Shown piece by piece: positions 51,320 through 61,961 of a stretch of DNA of 64,000 bases (its first letter is position 1; every line of letters begins with the position of its first letter). The translations under genes and the position numbers were made by a program. The notes under the pieces were generated by a model, which worked only from the letters and a program-made list of their open reading frames with translations, ran no database searches and was not told where the DNA came from. The DNA is from Pelomonas nitida (GTDB taxonomy: Bacteria > Pseudomonadota > Gammaproteobacteria > Burkholderiales > Burkholderiaceae_C), in assembly GCF_043555975.1 (NCBI RefSeq), contig NZ_JBIGIA010000010.1, positions 1 to 64,000 of the forward strand, given 5' to 3'.

Positions 51320-52369
51320 ATGAACGCTTCTCTACGCATTGCGCGGCTGGCCGCGCAGGACTTGGCCCTGTCTGCCCGCTGGGATGCCTTCGTGCAGGCC
51401 CACCCGCAGGCTACGTTCTTCCATCGCAGCGGCTGGCTGCGCGTCATCGAGAAGAGCTTCGGCCACCGCGGGTTCTTCCTGTATGCCGAGCGTGACGGTG
51501 CCATCGAAGGCGTGCTGCCGCTCGTCGAGGTGAAGAGCCGGCTGTTCGGCCACTCGGTGTCGAGCCTGCCGTTCGCGGTCTATGGCGGCGTGGTGGCGCA
51601 CAGCGACGAAGCGGCGGCTGCGCTGGAAGCCGAGGCAGAGAGCCTTGCGCGAGGGCAGGGCGCCGACCACCTCGAGTACCGCAACCTGGGCGCGACCCGT
51701 CACGCCGACTGGCCGCGCCAGGATCTCTACGTGACCTTTCGCAAGGAGATCCTGCCGGACGAGGAGGCCAACATGCTGGCCATTCCGCGAAAAGCGCGGG
51801 CCATGGTGCGCAAAGGCATCAAGAACGCGTTGACGGCCGATGTCGATGCGGGCGTCGACCGGTTCTTCGACCTGTATGCCGACAACGTGCATCGCCACGG
51901 CACGCCGGCCATGCCGAAGAAGTATTTCCAGGCGCTGCTCGACGAGTTCGGCGCCGACGCCGAGGTGCTGACGGTGAGTGGCCCCGACGGCCGGCCGCTG
52001 TCCTCGGTGCTGAGCTTCTACTTCCGCGACGAGGTGTTGCCCTACTACGCCGGCGACGACGAGGCCGCGCGAGACCTCGCGGCCAACGACTTCAAGTATT
52101 GGGAGCTGCTGCGACGGGCCTGCGCGCGCGGCCTCAAGGTGTTCGACTACGGCCGCAGCAAGCAGGGCACGGGCTCGTACGCGTTCAAGAAGAACTGGGG
52201 TTTCGAGCCGCAGCCGCTGTCCTACGAGTACCGCTTGTTCAAGCGTGATGCGGTGCCCCAGAACAACCCGAACAACCCCAAGTACCAGCTCATGATCAAG
52301 GCCTGGCGCAAGCTGCCCATCGGCGTGGCGAACTGGCTGGGGCCCTTCATCGTCAAGAACCTGGGTTGA
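51320..52369 (+). CDS. FemAB-like XrtA-associated acyltransferase (TIGR03019 type)
   Basis: The 349-residue protein has the two GNAT-like domains of FemAB proteins: a first segment WDAFVQAHPQATFFHRSGWLRVI and a second with KKYFQALLDEFGADAEVL, LSSVLSFYFRDEVLPYYAGDD and FDYGRSKQGTGSYAFKKNWGF. Family members transfer amino acids or other acyl groups. In XrtA loci the exact acceptor is unknown; modification of the polymer by an amino acid is plausible. Its start codon directly follows the deacetylase stop (TGAATG), so translation is coupled. Confidence 0.87.
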   Translation: MNASLRIARLAAQDLALSARWDAFVQAHPQATFFHRSGWLRVIEKSFGHRGFFLYAERDGAIEGVLPLVEVKSRLFGHSVSSLPFAVYGGVVAHSDEAAAALEAEAESLARGQGADHLEYRNLGATRHADWPRQDLYVTFRKEILPDEEANMLAIPRKARAMVRKGIKNALTADVDAGVDRFFDLYADNVHRHGTPAMPKKYFQALLDEFGADAEVLTVSGPDGRPLSSVLSFYFRDEVLPYYAGDDEAARDLAANDFKYWELLRRACARGLKVFDYGRSKQGTGSYAFKKNWGFEPQPLSYEYRLFKRDAVPQNNPNNPKYQLMIKAWRKLPIGVANWLGPFIVKNLG

Positions 52370-52376
52370 GGATCGC

Positions 52377-53576
52377 GTGAAGATCCTCTACCTCGTCCAC
52401 CGCCTGCCTTACCCGCCCAACAAGGGTGACAAGGTGCGGTCCTACCACCTGCTCAGGCATCTGGCGGCGCGGCACGAGGTTCACCTGGGCAGCTTCATCG
52501 ACGACCCGGACGACGAGCAGCATCTGCCGCGCGTGCGTGAGCTGTGTGCCGGCCTGCATGTGGCGCGGCTGAATCCGCGCGCCGCCAAGTTGCTGAGCCT
52601 GCGCGGACTGCTCACCGGCGAGCCGCTGAGCCTGCCCTACTACCGCGATGCGGGCCTGCAGGCCTGGGTGGATGCCTCGGCGGCGCGCGTGGGTTTCGAC
52701 GCCGTCATCGTCTTCAGCAGCGTGATGGCCCAGTACACGCGCGGCCTGGCCGGCGTGAGGACGCTGGTGGACTTCGTCGACGTGGACTCCGCCAAATGGC
52801 GCGACTATGCGCCCGAGCATGCCTGGCCCATGTCCTGGTTGTACCGGCGCGAGTTCAGCCGGCTGCTGGCCTACGAGCAGCGCGTGGCCCGCGCGGCGCA
52901 GTGCAGCTTCTTCGTGACGGAGAACGAGGTGGCGCTGTTCCGCGAGCTCAGCCCGGGCGCGCCGCTGCGGCTGGCGGCGCTGGGCAATGGCGTCGACGCC
53001 GACTTCTTTGCGCCCCAGCCGCAGCGTGCTGGCCCCTTTGCAGAGGGGGAGCTGCCGCTGGTCTTCACGGGCGCGATGGACTACTGGCCCAACGTCGACG
53101 CGGTCAGCTGGTTTGTTCAGGACATGCTGCCAGCCCTGCGCGAGCGCTTCCCGGCGCTGCGCTTTCACATCGTCGGCCGCAGCCCGACGCCAGCCGTTCG
53201 AGCGCTGGCGGGCGATGCCGTCAACGTCACGGGCACCGTGCCTGACGTTCGCCCCTATCTGCAGCATGCGGCGGCTGTCGTCGCGCCGCTGCGGCTGGCG
53301 CGCGGCCTGCAGAACAAGGTGCTGGAGGCCATGGCGATGGCCCGACCGGTCGTGGCGGCCGGCAGCTGTGTGCGTGCGATCACGAACGTCGACCAGCCCG
53401 GCCTCGTGGCAGCCGACGACGCGGCCGGCTACGTGGCGCAGTTGTCGGCGCTGCTCGCACACCGCGATGCCGCTGACGCGGCGGGCCGATCGGCGCGAGA
53501 TTTCGTGCTCGGGGCCTACAGCTGGGAGGCCCATCTGGCGAGCCTGGATCGTCATCTGGAGGCAACTGCATGCTGA
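52377..53576 (+). CDS. Glycosyltransferase, TIGR03087 XrtA type (GT4-like)
   Basis: The 399-residue GT-B enzyme starts at GTG 52377 (MKILYLVHRLPYPPNKGDKVRSYHLLRHL), with GAGGA 4 bases upstream. The N-terminal signature and the C-terminal donor-binding segment VVAPLRLARGLQNKVLEAMAMARPVVA are conserved in the family. It adds a sugar to the lipid-linked repeat unit on the cytoplasmic face. Its end overlaps the exosortase start by 7 bases. Confidence 0.88.
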   Translation: MKILYLVHRLPYPPNKGDKVRSYHLLRHLAARHEVHLGSFIDDPDDEQHLPRVRELCAGLHVARLNPRAAKLLSLRGLLTGEPLSLPYYRDAGLQAWVDASAARVGFDAVIVFSSVMAQYTRGLAGVRTLVDFVDVDSAKWRDYAPEHAWPMSWLYRREFSRLLAYEQRVARAAQCSFFVTENEVALFRELSPGAPLRLAALGNGVDADFFAPQPQRAGPFAEGELPLVFTGAMDYWPNVDAVSWFVQDMLPALRERFPALRFHIVGRSPTPAVRALAGDAVNVTGTVPDVRPYLQHAAAVVAPLRLARGLQNKVLEAMAMARPVVAAGSCVRAITNVDQPGLVAADDAAGYVAQLSALLAHRDAADAAGRSARDFVLGAYSWEAHLASLDRHLEATAC

Positions 53577-55141
53577 CCCTGCCACCTCAGTGGCGCCTGC
53601 CCTTGCTGGCGCTGCTCGCAGTCTGGGTGTTGCTGGCCGTGATCTACGCGGACACCGGCGGGGCGATGGTCGGCATCTGGAACCGCTCCGAGACCTTCGC
53701 CCATGCCTGGGTGGTGCCGCCGCTGTCGGGCTGGATGGTGTGGCGCCTACGTGCCGACCTGGCCGTGCTGACGCCGCGGCCCGCACCGCGCTGGCTGTGG
53801 CTGATCGTGCCGATCGGCTTGCTCTGGCTGCTGGGCGACCTGGCCGTGGCCAATGCTGCGACGCAGTTCGCCTTTGTCGGCATGGCCGTGCTCATGGTGC
53901 CGGCGTTGCTGGGCACCGAGGTGGCGCGCCGCATCGCCTTCCCGCTCGGCTTCCTGTTCTTCTCCGTGCCCTTTGGCGATTTCCTGACGCCCTGGCTGGT
54001 CGATCGCACGGCAGATTTCACCGTGCTGGCGCTGCGTGCAACGGGCATTCCGGTGTTCCGCGAGGGGACCGAGTTCGTCATCCCGACCGGCTCCTGGTCC
54101 GTCGTGCAGGCCTGCAGCGGCATTCGCTACCTGATGGCGTCGGTCATGGTGGGCACGCTGTTCGCGTACCTGAACTACCGCTCCTACGCGCGCCGCTGGG
54201 CCTTCGTGGGTGTCGCCATCGTCACGCCGTTGGTCGCCAACTGGTTGCGCGCCTACATGATCGTCATGCTGGGCCACCTGTCCGGCAACAAGCTGGCCGT
54301 CGGCGTCGACCACATCATCTACGGCTGGGTGTTCTTCGGCATCATCATGCTGGCCATGTTCATGATCGGCGCACGCTGGTCGGAGCCCGACCCCGCTGCC
54401 GAACCGGCCCCCGCCGGCGCGGCGATGGACGGTGTCGCGCTGCAGCGCTGGGCATTGGCGTGGCTGGGGACGGCCGTGTTGCTGGCGGCGCCAGTGCTGC
54501 TGCGCACGCAGGCAGAACACGCGGTCATCCGCGGGGAGCCGGTGGTGGCCGCGCCGACTCTGCCCGGCTGGCATTGGCAGAGCGAACCGATGGTGAGCTG
54601 GCGCCCCTTCTTCCAGAGCCCGGCGGCGGTGCTCCACGGCCGCTACGAGCCCGAATCCGGTGGCCCGGCGATCGGCCTCTACCTGGGCTATTACCGCGAC
54701 CAGAAGTACGGCCGGCAACTGGTCACGTCGGTGAACAAGTTCGTCGACGACGAGGCCGAGAAGGACTGGTCGCAGACGGCATCTGGACGGACGCTGCTGG
54801 CCACACCCGATGGCGAGATGCCGTGGCGGACCGCTGAATTGCGCGGCCAGGCGCTTGCGCAGGTCAGCGGCGACGGCAGCCGCGCGCCGCGCCTGCGCGT
54901 CTGGCAGGTGTACTGGATCAACGGCCGCCCCTTCGTCAGCGACTGGCAGGCCAAGCTGTACGGCGCGCTGCAGCGGATGCTGGGGCATGGCGACGATGCG
55001 GCCGTCGTGCTGGTCTACGTCGACAAGGCCGCGGCGGGCGCCGAAGACGCGCTGCTCAAGGACTTTCTGCGCACGCATTGGGGCGCGCTGGACACCGCTT
55101 TGCGTGGTGTCCGGGATCGCGATGCGGCACGTCAGCAGTGA
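53570..55141 (+). CDS. xrtA: Exosortase A with fused EpsI domain
   Basis: The 523-residue protein has about eight transmembrane helices in its first 290 residues and the exosortase catalytic triad: C182 in VQACSGIRYL, R227 in NWLRAYMIV and H248 in GVDHIIYGW. The remaining residues (about 310-515) are an EpsI-type periplasmic domain with GWHWQSEP and IGLYLGYYRDQKYG. Exosortases cleave the PEP-CTERM sorting tag of exported proteins and are thought to attach them to exopolysaccharide. No PEP-CTERM protein was noticed in the window. The gene lies mid-cluster between TIGR03087 and the sugar dehydrogenase. Confidence 0.92.
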   Translation: MLTLPPQWRLPLLALLAVWVLLAVIYADTGGAMVGIWNRSETFAHAWVVPPLSGWMVWRLRADLAVLTPRPAPRWLWLIVPIGLLWLLGDLAVANAATQFAFVGMAVLMVPALLGTEVARRIAFPLGFLFFSVPFGDFLTPWLVDRTADFTVLALRATGIPVFREGTEFVIPTGSWSVVQACSGIRYLMASVMVGTLFAYLNYRSYARRWAFVGVAIVTPLVANWLRAYMIVMLGHLSGNKLAVGVDHIIYGWVFFGIIMLAMFMIGARWSEPDPAAEPAPAGAAMDGVALQRWALAWLGTAVLLAAPVLLRTQAEHAVIRGEPVVAAPTLPGWHWQSEPMVSWRPFFQSPAAVLHGRYEPESGGPAIGLYLGYYRDQKYGRQLVTSVNKFVDDEAEKDWSQTASGRTLLATPDGEMPWRTAELRGQALAQVSGDGSRAPRLRVWQVYWINGRPFVSDWQAKLYGALQRMLGHGDDAAVVLVYVDKAAAGAEDALLKDFLRTHWGALDTALRGVRDRDAARQQ

Positions 55142-55184
55142 CAATCACGCGCCTCCCAAGAATCACAGCAACGAGAAGCGACCC

Positions 55185-56452
<1,268 letters not shown>

Positions 56453-56465
<13 letters not shown>

Positions 56466-57607
56466 ACGAGCCCACCGTGTCGCCGCTGCGCCGCTGGTTT
56501 GAAGCGCGGCTGGAACTGGGGCGTGAATTGGGCGCGGCGACGCTGCGGCCGATGGAAGGGCTGCGCGGCGTCGCGGTGCTGCTGGTGTTCCTGGTGCACT
56601 ACGCCACGCTGGTATCGCCCTGGGTGCCTGCGCATGGCCCGGCGAGCGTGATCCTGGACGCCGTGCACGCCATCGGCAACGTCGGGGTCGATCTGTTCTT
56701 CGTGCTCAGCGGCTTCCTGATCTATGGCGGCCTGATCGTGGCTGAGCGGCCGTTTCTTGACTACCTGTGGCGGCGGGTGCGGCGCATCTACCCGGCCTTC
56801 CTGGCGGTGTTCGCGCTCTATCTGGTGCTGTCCATCGGCCTTGGGCGGACGGAGAACTTGCCGCGTGAGCCCGGCGCGGCGACGCTCTACGTGCTGTGGA
56901 ATCTGTTGCTGCTGCCCGGCCTGACGCCCATCAAGCCGCTGATCGCCGTGGCCTGGTCGTTGAGCTACGAGTTCTGTTTCTACCTGCTGGCTCCACTGGT
57001 GATCGCGCTGACCGGCCTGCGCCAGCGCAGCCGCCGATGGCGCGTGGGCTTCATCGTGCTGATGACTGTGCTGGCGCTTGCGGGCTTTGCCATCTGGGGC
57101 GGGCCGGTGCGGATGACGATGTTCCTCGCGGGCATGTTGCTGCACGAATGGCTGAGCGGTGAGAACCCGCCGGGCTGCTCTGCCGTCGTGGGCCTTGCTG
57201 CCGGGCTGCTGGCGCTGGCCGTGCCCTTGGTGCCGATGCCGGGCCCGGCGTTGCAGGCGCTGCGTGTCGGGCTGATCTACGCGGGCTTCTTCTGCCTGTG
57301 CCTGGCGGCCTTCCAGCGGCCCGGCAACGCACTGGGGCGATGCCTGGCCTGGACGCCGTTGCGCTGGATGGGCAATGTCAGCTATTCCTATTACCTGCTC
57401 CACGGCCTGGCGCTGCAGGCCTTCTTCAGTGTGGCGCAGCGCTTCATATCGCCGGGCCACGATGGACTTGCCTTGGCCTTGCTGTTGCCGGCCTGGCTGG
57501 CCACGCTGCCGCCCTGCCTGATGCTGTTCCTGCTCATCGAGCGGCCGCTGTCGCTGGCCCCTAAATCCGCCACTGCGCGCAGCCCGGCGGCTGCCCTGAA
57601 GTCGTGA
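56453..57607 (+). CDS. Acyltransferase family 3 membrane protein
   Basis: The 384-residue integral membrane protein has about ten hydrophobic helices and the acyltransferase_3 motifs LRPMEGLRGVAVLLVFLVHY (catalytic His) and GVDLFFVLSGFLIYGGL, plus FLDYLWRRVRRIYPAFL. It O-acetylates or otherwise acylates the polymer at the membrane. The GTG start at 56453 overlaps the preceding dehydrogenase stop by 13 bases, so the genes are co-translated; a later start is possible. Confidence 0.85.
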
Positions 57608-58731
57608 GCCAGGATCCGCGCCCGCTCGTCGTCCACCTGCTGCACCGTTTCGACACGGGCGGGCTGGAGAACGGAGTCGTCAACGTCATCAACCATCTGC
57701 CCGCCTTTCGGCATGCCGTGGTGGCGGTGACGGAGATCACCGCGTTCAAGGAGCGCGTGACGGCACCGGGAACGCAGTTCGTCGCGCTGAACAAGCCGCC
57801 AGGGCAGGGCTTCTGGCTCTACCCGCGCGTCTACAAATTGCTGCGCGAACTGCGCCCCGCCGTCGTGCATACGCGCAACCTCGGGGCGATGGAGTTCCAG
57901 TGGCCCGCCTGGGCGGCGCGTGTGCCGTTGCGCGTGCACAGCGAGCACGGCTGGGACACCAACGACCTGGGTGGTGTCAGCGTCACCAACCAGCGGTTGC
58001 GGCGGCTGTACGGGGCCCGCACGCATCGCTTCGTCGCGCTGTCCAAGGCCATCGAGCAATACCTGACGGGGCCGGTGGGCTTCGCCCCGGCGCGCGTGCA
58101 GCGCATCTGCAATGGCGTCGACACGCAGCGTTTTTCACCGGCCGTGGCGGTGCCGCAGGCCTGGCCTTACCGGCGTGGCGAGCATCTGGTCATCGGCGCG
58201 GTGGGCCGCATGCAGGCCGTCAAGGACCCGCTCAACCTCGTTGACGCCTTCCTGCGCCTGCGCGAGCTGTGCCCGGCCCACTGGCCGCGGCTTCGTCTGG
58301 CCATGCTGGGCGGCGGCCCGCTGCTGGAGGCGGCGCAACGCCGTCTGGCCGAGGCCGGCGCGGCGGACCAGGCCTGGCTGCCCGGTGACCGCAGCGATGT
58401 GGCGCAACTGCTGCCGCAGTTCGACATCTTTGCGCTGCCATCGCAGGCCGAGGGCATCAGCAACACGCTGCTCGAGGCCATGGCCTGCGGCTGCGCGCCG
58501 GTGGCGACCGACGTGGGCGGCAACCCGGAGCTGATCGACCCCGAGGTCCAGGGCCTGCTGGTGCCGTCGCAAGACGCGGAGGCGCTGGCGGCTGTGCTCG
58601 CGCGCCTGGTGAGCGACGCCGCGCTGCGCGAGCGGCTGGCCGCCGCGGCGCTGGCCCGCGTGCGGGCGCAGTTCAGCCTGGGCGGCATGATCGCCGCCTA
58701 TGGCGAGCTTTACGCGTCAGCGCGCACGTAG
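57604..58731 (+). CDS. Glycosyltransferase, TIGR03088 XrtA type
   Basis: The 375-residue GT4-like enzyme has the N-terminal signature VVHLLHRFDTGGLENGVVNVIN and the donor-binding block IFALPSQAEGISNTLLEAMACG-type motif (FALPSQAEGISNTLLEAMA). It adds a sugar to the lipid-linked unit on the cytoplasmic side. Its GTG start overlaps the previous stop by 4 bases (GTGA). Its last 15 bases overlap the 3' end of the following, opposite-strand membrane-protein gene. Confidence 0.88.
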   Translation: MSQDPRPLVVHLLHRFDTGGLENGVVNVINHLPAFRHAVVAVTEITAFKERVTAPGTQFVALNKPPGQGFWLYPRVYKLLRELRPAVVHTRNLGAMEFQWPAWAARVPLRVHSEHGWDTNDLGGVSVTNQRLRRLYGARTHRFVALSKAIEQYLTGPVGFAPARVQRICNGVDTQRFSPAVAVPQAWPYRRGEHLVIGAVGRMQAVKDPLNLVDAFLRLRELCPAHWPRLRLAMLGGGPLLEAAQRRLAEAGAADQAWLPGDRSDVAQLLPQFDIFALPSQAEGISNTLLEAMACGCAPVATDVGGNPELIDPEVQGLLVPSQDAEALAAVLARLVSDAALRERLAAAALARVRAQFSLGGMIAAYGELYASART

Positions 58732-60336
58732 TTCGTAGGCGGGGAAGCCGCCGGCGTCCACCGGGCCGCTGATGGCGTAGCGGGCCGCGAGGTGGCTGCG
58801 CAGCTTGGCGCGCGGCAGGCCGGACTGGGCTACCTGCATCACGGGCCCGCGCCAGTCCTCGTCATCGAGCGCACGGAACACCAGCACGCGGTCGCCCCGT
58901 GCCAGCGCGGCGTCGACCCGTGCGTCCAGCCGCGCGAGCAAGGCCTGGGTGTCGCCCGGCGTGTCGTTCGCCTGCACGAGGTCGATGTTGAAGTGCTCGA
59001 TGCCGGCCGTGTTGAACAGGCTGCTGTCCGGCTCGCCCGGATAGGCGGCGAAGCCCACGTACAGGCCCTGCGGCCCGAGTGCGGCCTGCAGCGCCTGCTC
59101 TCGCTCCGCCAGCGCGAAGCGGGCCTTGGGAATGCCGTAGCCGAGCAGGTTGACCGCCAGCAGCACCGGCATCACGAGACCCAGCAGCCACACGTCCAGC
59201 CAGCGGCGGCGCAGTTGCAGCGCCAGCAGCGCAACCGGCATCGTGAACTGGAACCAATGCTCGGGGTCATTGAGGTTGTAGTAGTACGAGAACGCGGTGG
59301 CACCGAGCACGAAGGCCCAGGGCGACAGCAGCCCGGGGGCCGCGCGGCGCAGCGCCTGCTGCGCGCCCACGACGGCTGTGGCCAGCAGCAGGCCGCCCAC
59401 CAGCGCCGCCAATGCGGCCTGGCCCAGCAGCGAAGGCAGCACCGGTTTCACGTCGGGCAGCCAGCCCCACATCCATGCGCGGCCCAAGGTGCCGAGGGAT
59501 GGAAGGAAGGCGAAGTTGTTGATGAGGCTGAAGGCAAACCGCAGCGGCATCTCCTTCCAGGAGGCCACCCAGGTCTGCAGTGCCTGCTTTTCCTTCAGGC
59601 CGCCCACGGCAAAGCTGAGCAGGTCTGCCGCCTGCGTCGTGCCGGTCTGGCGGGCTGTTGCATAGGCGGCCAGCAGCAGCGTGAAGCCGACGACCGCCAG
59701 CGTGACGGCATAGGGCAGCGTACGGCGCACGCCCTGGGCGACACCGTGGCGGCGGGCGCTGCGGATCAGCATGAAGAGCGCCAGCAGCAGCGTCTGCGGC
59801 AGCACGCTGACGAGCAGGTTCACGGCCAGGCCCGACCAGGCGGCGCTGGCCACCATGTCGCGCAGCGCCGGTGCGCCTGCGCTTTCCGCGCGCTCCCAGC
59901 GCATCGCGTGATGCAGCGCCAGCGCGAGAGCCGGGAGCACCATCAGCTTGATGTGGGCCGTCGGGCCCAGCGTCATCAGGTTGAAGCTGGCCGCCACGAA
60001 GACGACGGCCGCCGCACTTTTCAGCACGCTGTGGCCGGCTTCGCGCAGCGTCGCAAAGAAGACTGCGCATCCCAGCGCGACGCTGGCGACGTTGATCGCC
60101 TCCAGCGTGTGGTTCACGCCCAGCACGCCGCCGCTGGCGCGGTACAGCAGCAGGGCCAGCGGCTGCATCCACAGGTGGCCGAGGTCCCAGAAGAAGCGGT
60201 TGGTGCCGAGCTCGTGCCAGTAGCGGTCGACGTCGTCGACCTTGAGCGCCGAGCACAGCCAGGCGTAAGCCAGCGCCACCAGCAGGGCGACGGCGGCCAG
60301 GTGGGCCGGACGGGCGTGTGGCGTGGTGGTGTTCAT
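58717..60336 (-). CDS. Multi-spanning membrane protein of a Gtr-like glycosylation module
   Basis: The 539-residue protein has about ten hydrophobic helices and a large C-terminal periplasmic-type domain (residues about 430-539). It has no clear conserved glycosyltransferase motif, although size, topology and context match the third component (Gtr-type membrane glucosyltransferase) of a GtrA-GtrB-Gtr set. Aromatic loops such as VDDVDRYWHELGTNRFFWDLGHLW near the first helices may carry the catalytic acidic residue. It shares an ATGA overlap with the GtrB-like gene upstream. The specific sugar is unknown. Confidence 0.6.
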   Translation of the reverse strand: MNTTTPHARPAHLAAVALLVALAYAWLCSALKVDDVDRYWHELGTNRFFWDLGHLWMQPLALLLYRASGGVLGVNHTLEAINVASVALGCAVFFATLREAGHSVLKSAAAVVFVAASFNLMTLGPTAHIKLMVLPALALALHHAMRWERAESAGAPALRDMVASAAWSGLAVNLLVSVLPQTLLLALFMLIRSARRHGVAQGVRRTLPYAVTLAVVGFTLLLAAYATARQTGTTQAADLLSFAVGGLKEKQALQTWVASWKEMPLRFAFSLINNFAFLPSLGTLGRAWMWGWLPDVKPVLPSLLGQAALAALVGGLLLATAVVGAQQALRRAAPGLLSPWAFVLGATAFSYYYNLNDPEHWFQFTMPVALLALQLRRRWLDVWLLGLVMPVLLAVNLLGYGIPKARFALAEREQALQAALGPQGLYVGFAAYPGEPDSSLFNTAGIEHFNIDLVQANDTPGDTQALLARLDARVDAALARGDRVLVFRALDDEDWRGPVMQVAQSGLPRAKLRSHLAARYAISGPVDAGGFPAYELRAR

Positions 60337-61340
60337 GGCTGCCCCCACTGGCCGGTGATTGCTTCCACATGAAAGCGCGGCCGCTGTTTGCTGGCCTCGT
60401 AGACCTTGGCCAGGTACTCGCCAATGACGCCCAGGCTCAGCAGCTGGATGCCGCCCAGCAGATACATCGGGATCACGGTGGATGCCCAGCCGGGCAGGGC
60501 GACGTCGGTGAACAGCCGGATGAACAGCGCCCACAGGCCCAGTGCCACGCTGATGAGCGACACGAAGGCGCCCAGGCCGGTGATGGCGCGCAGCGGCGCC
60601 GCCGAGAACGACGTGACGCCGCGCCAGGCCAGGCTCAGCATCTTGGACAGCGGGTACTTGGATTCACCGGCGAAGCGCTCGGCGCGGTCGAACGGGACGA
60701 TGCTGCTGCGAAAGCCCAGCTGCGGGATCATGCCGCGCAGGAAGAGGTGGGTTTCGGCGTAGCTGCGCAAGGCCTCCAGCGGGCGCCGGCCCATGAGGCG
60801 GTAGTCGGCATGGTTGAAGACCACCTCCACGCCCATGGCCGCCAGCACCTTGTAATAGCCCTCGGCCGTGAATCGCTTGAAGAAGCTGTCCGTGTCGCGG
60901 CGGCCGCGCACGGCGTAGACCAGTTCGTCGCCTTCGCGAAAAGCCCGGATCATGGCCGGGATGATGGAGAGATCGTCCTGCAGGTCTGCGTCCAGGCTGA
61001 TCAACGCGTCGCCGCCGATGGACATGAGACCGCACAGCAGCGCGTTCTGGTGGCCGCGGTTGCGGCTGAGCTTGATGCCGCAGGCGTCGCTGCTTTCCCG
61101 GGCCAGCGTCTCGATGAGCGCCCAGGTGCCATCGCGGCTGCCGTCGTCGACGTAGTAGGCGGCACTGGCGGGGGCGATCAGCCCTTGCGCCTTCAGCGAC
61201 GCGAGCAGTGCGCCCAGGCGCCGGGCCGTCTCGCGCAGCACGGCTTCTTCGTTGTAGCAGGGCAGCACGAGGTTCACGACCGGCGGTTGGTCACTGGCCC
61301 AGCTGGCGCGGGGGAATCGGGCGGGATCGATCAGTTCCAT
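60333..61340 (-). CDS. GtrB-like polyprenyl-phosphate glycosyltransferase (GT2)
   Basis: The 335-residue enzyme has a GT2 domain at residues about 20-240 with VNLVLPCYNEEAVLRE, YVDDGSRDGT and the metal motif SLDADLQDD, followed by two transmembrane helices (about 255-315) of the GtrB/DPM1 type. It transfers a sugar from a nucleotide donor to undecaprenyl phosphate. With GtrA it supplies flipped lipid-linked sugar to the membrane glycosyltransferase downstream. ATG 61340 is chosen as the first ATG with a normal N-terminus; GtrA is just upstream (13-base gap). Confidence 0.88.
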   Translation of the reverse strand: MELIDPARFPRASWASDQPPVVNLVLPCYNEEAVLRETARRLGALLASLKAQGLIAPASAAYYVDDGSRDGTWALIETLARESSDACGIKLSRNRGHQNALLCGLMSIGGDALISLDADLQDDLSIIPAMIRAFREGDELVYAVRGRRDTDSFFKRFTAEGYYKVLAAMGVEVVFNHADYRLMGRRPLEALRSYAETHLFLRGMIPQLGFRSSIVPFDRAERFAGESKYPLSKMLSLAWRGVTSFSAAPLRAITGLGAFVSLISVALGLWALFIRLFTDVALPGWASTVIPMYLLGGIQLLSLGVIGEYLAKVYEASKQRPRFHVEAITGQWGQP

Positions 61341-61353
61341 GGCGGGGCGGCGG

Positions 61354-61734
61354 TCAAGGTCTGCGGAATACCCAGAGGCGGCTGAGCGTGAAGTTGCTGG
61401 CCAGCACACCGCCGGTGGCGACGATCTGCGCCAGCACCGGGTGCAGCCCCAGTGCGACTGCGGCGTGCAACAGCCCGGCATTGAGCGCGCAGCCCACCGC
61501 CACCATGGCGGCGAAGCGCAGTTGCTGGGCGCGGTGCGTCACGTGCTGGCCCTGGCGCGCGAACGTCAGCCGGGCGTTGGCCCAGTAATTGAAGGCGGCA
61601 CTCGCCAGGAAGCCCGCCGTCGAGGCCGGCACCAGCGGCAGCCCGGCGGCCAGCACGAAGCCCGCCGTCAGCAGGTACTGAAGCAGCGTGGAGAGCGCGC
61701 CGACGGTCAGGAAAGAGAACAGCTGGGCGATCAA
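61354..61734 (-). CDS. GtrA-family flippase
   Basis: The 126-residue protein has four hydrophobic helices and the GtrA signatures FSFLTVGALSTLLQYLLT, AASTAGFLASAAFNYWANARLTF and ASNFTLSRLWVFRR. GtrA proteins move undecaprenyl-phosphate-linked sugars across the inner membrane. It heads a three-gene minus-strand operon with the GtrB-like and membrane-protein genes. The gap to asnB (61735-61961) contains CCCCCGG-TCGGGGGG near 61811 and no clear promoter. Confidence 0.85.
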   Translation of the reverse strand: MIAQLFSFLTVGALSTLLQYLLTAGFVLAAGLPLVPASTAGFLASAAFNYWANARLTFARQGQHVTHRAQQLRFAAMVAVGCALNAGLLHAAVALGLHPVLAQIVATGGVLASNFTLSRLWVFRRP

Positions 61735-61961
61735 GGCGGGCAGGGCGGAAGGGGGCGCCGAAGTATCGGGGCTCGCCTTGGTGAGGCCGTCCCGTGCGCC
61801 GAGGTCAAGGCATCCCCCGGTCGGGGGGATAACCCGTCGGTCGCGTCACCACTGCAGGCGCCAAGGCGAGGTAGCGGCACCAAGCTCGGTAAGAATCCGC
61901 TTTTGCTCCGGCCAGGCGGGCTGGAGCGCCTTCCATCGATTGGCTGAACCAGGTTCTTCCC

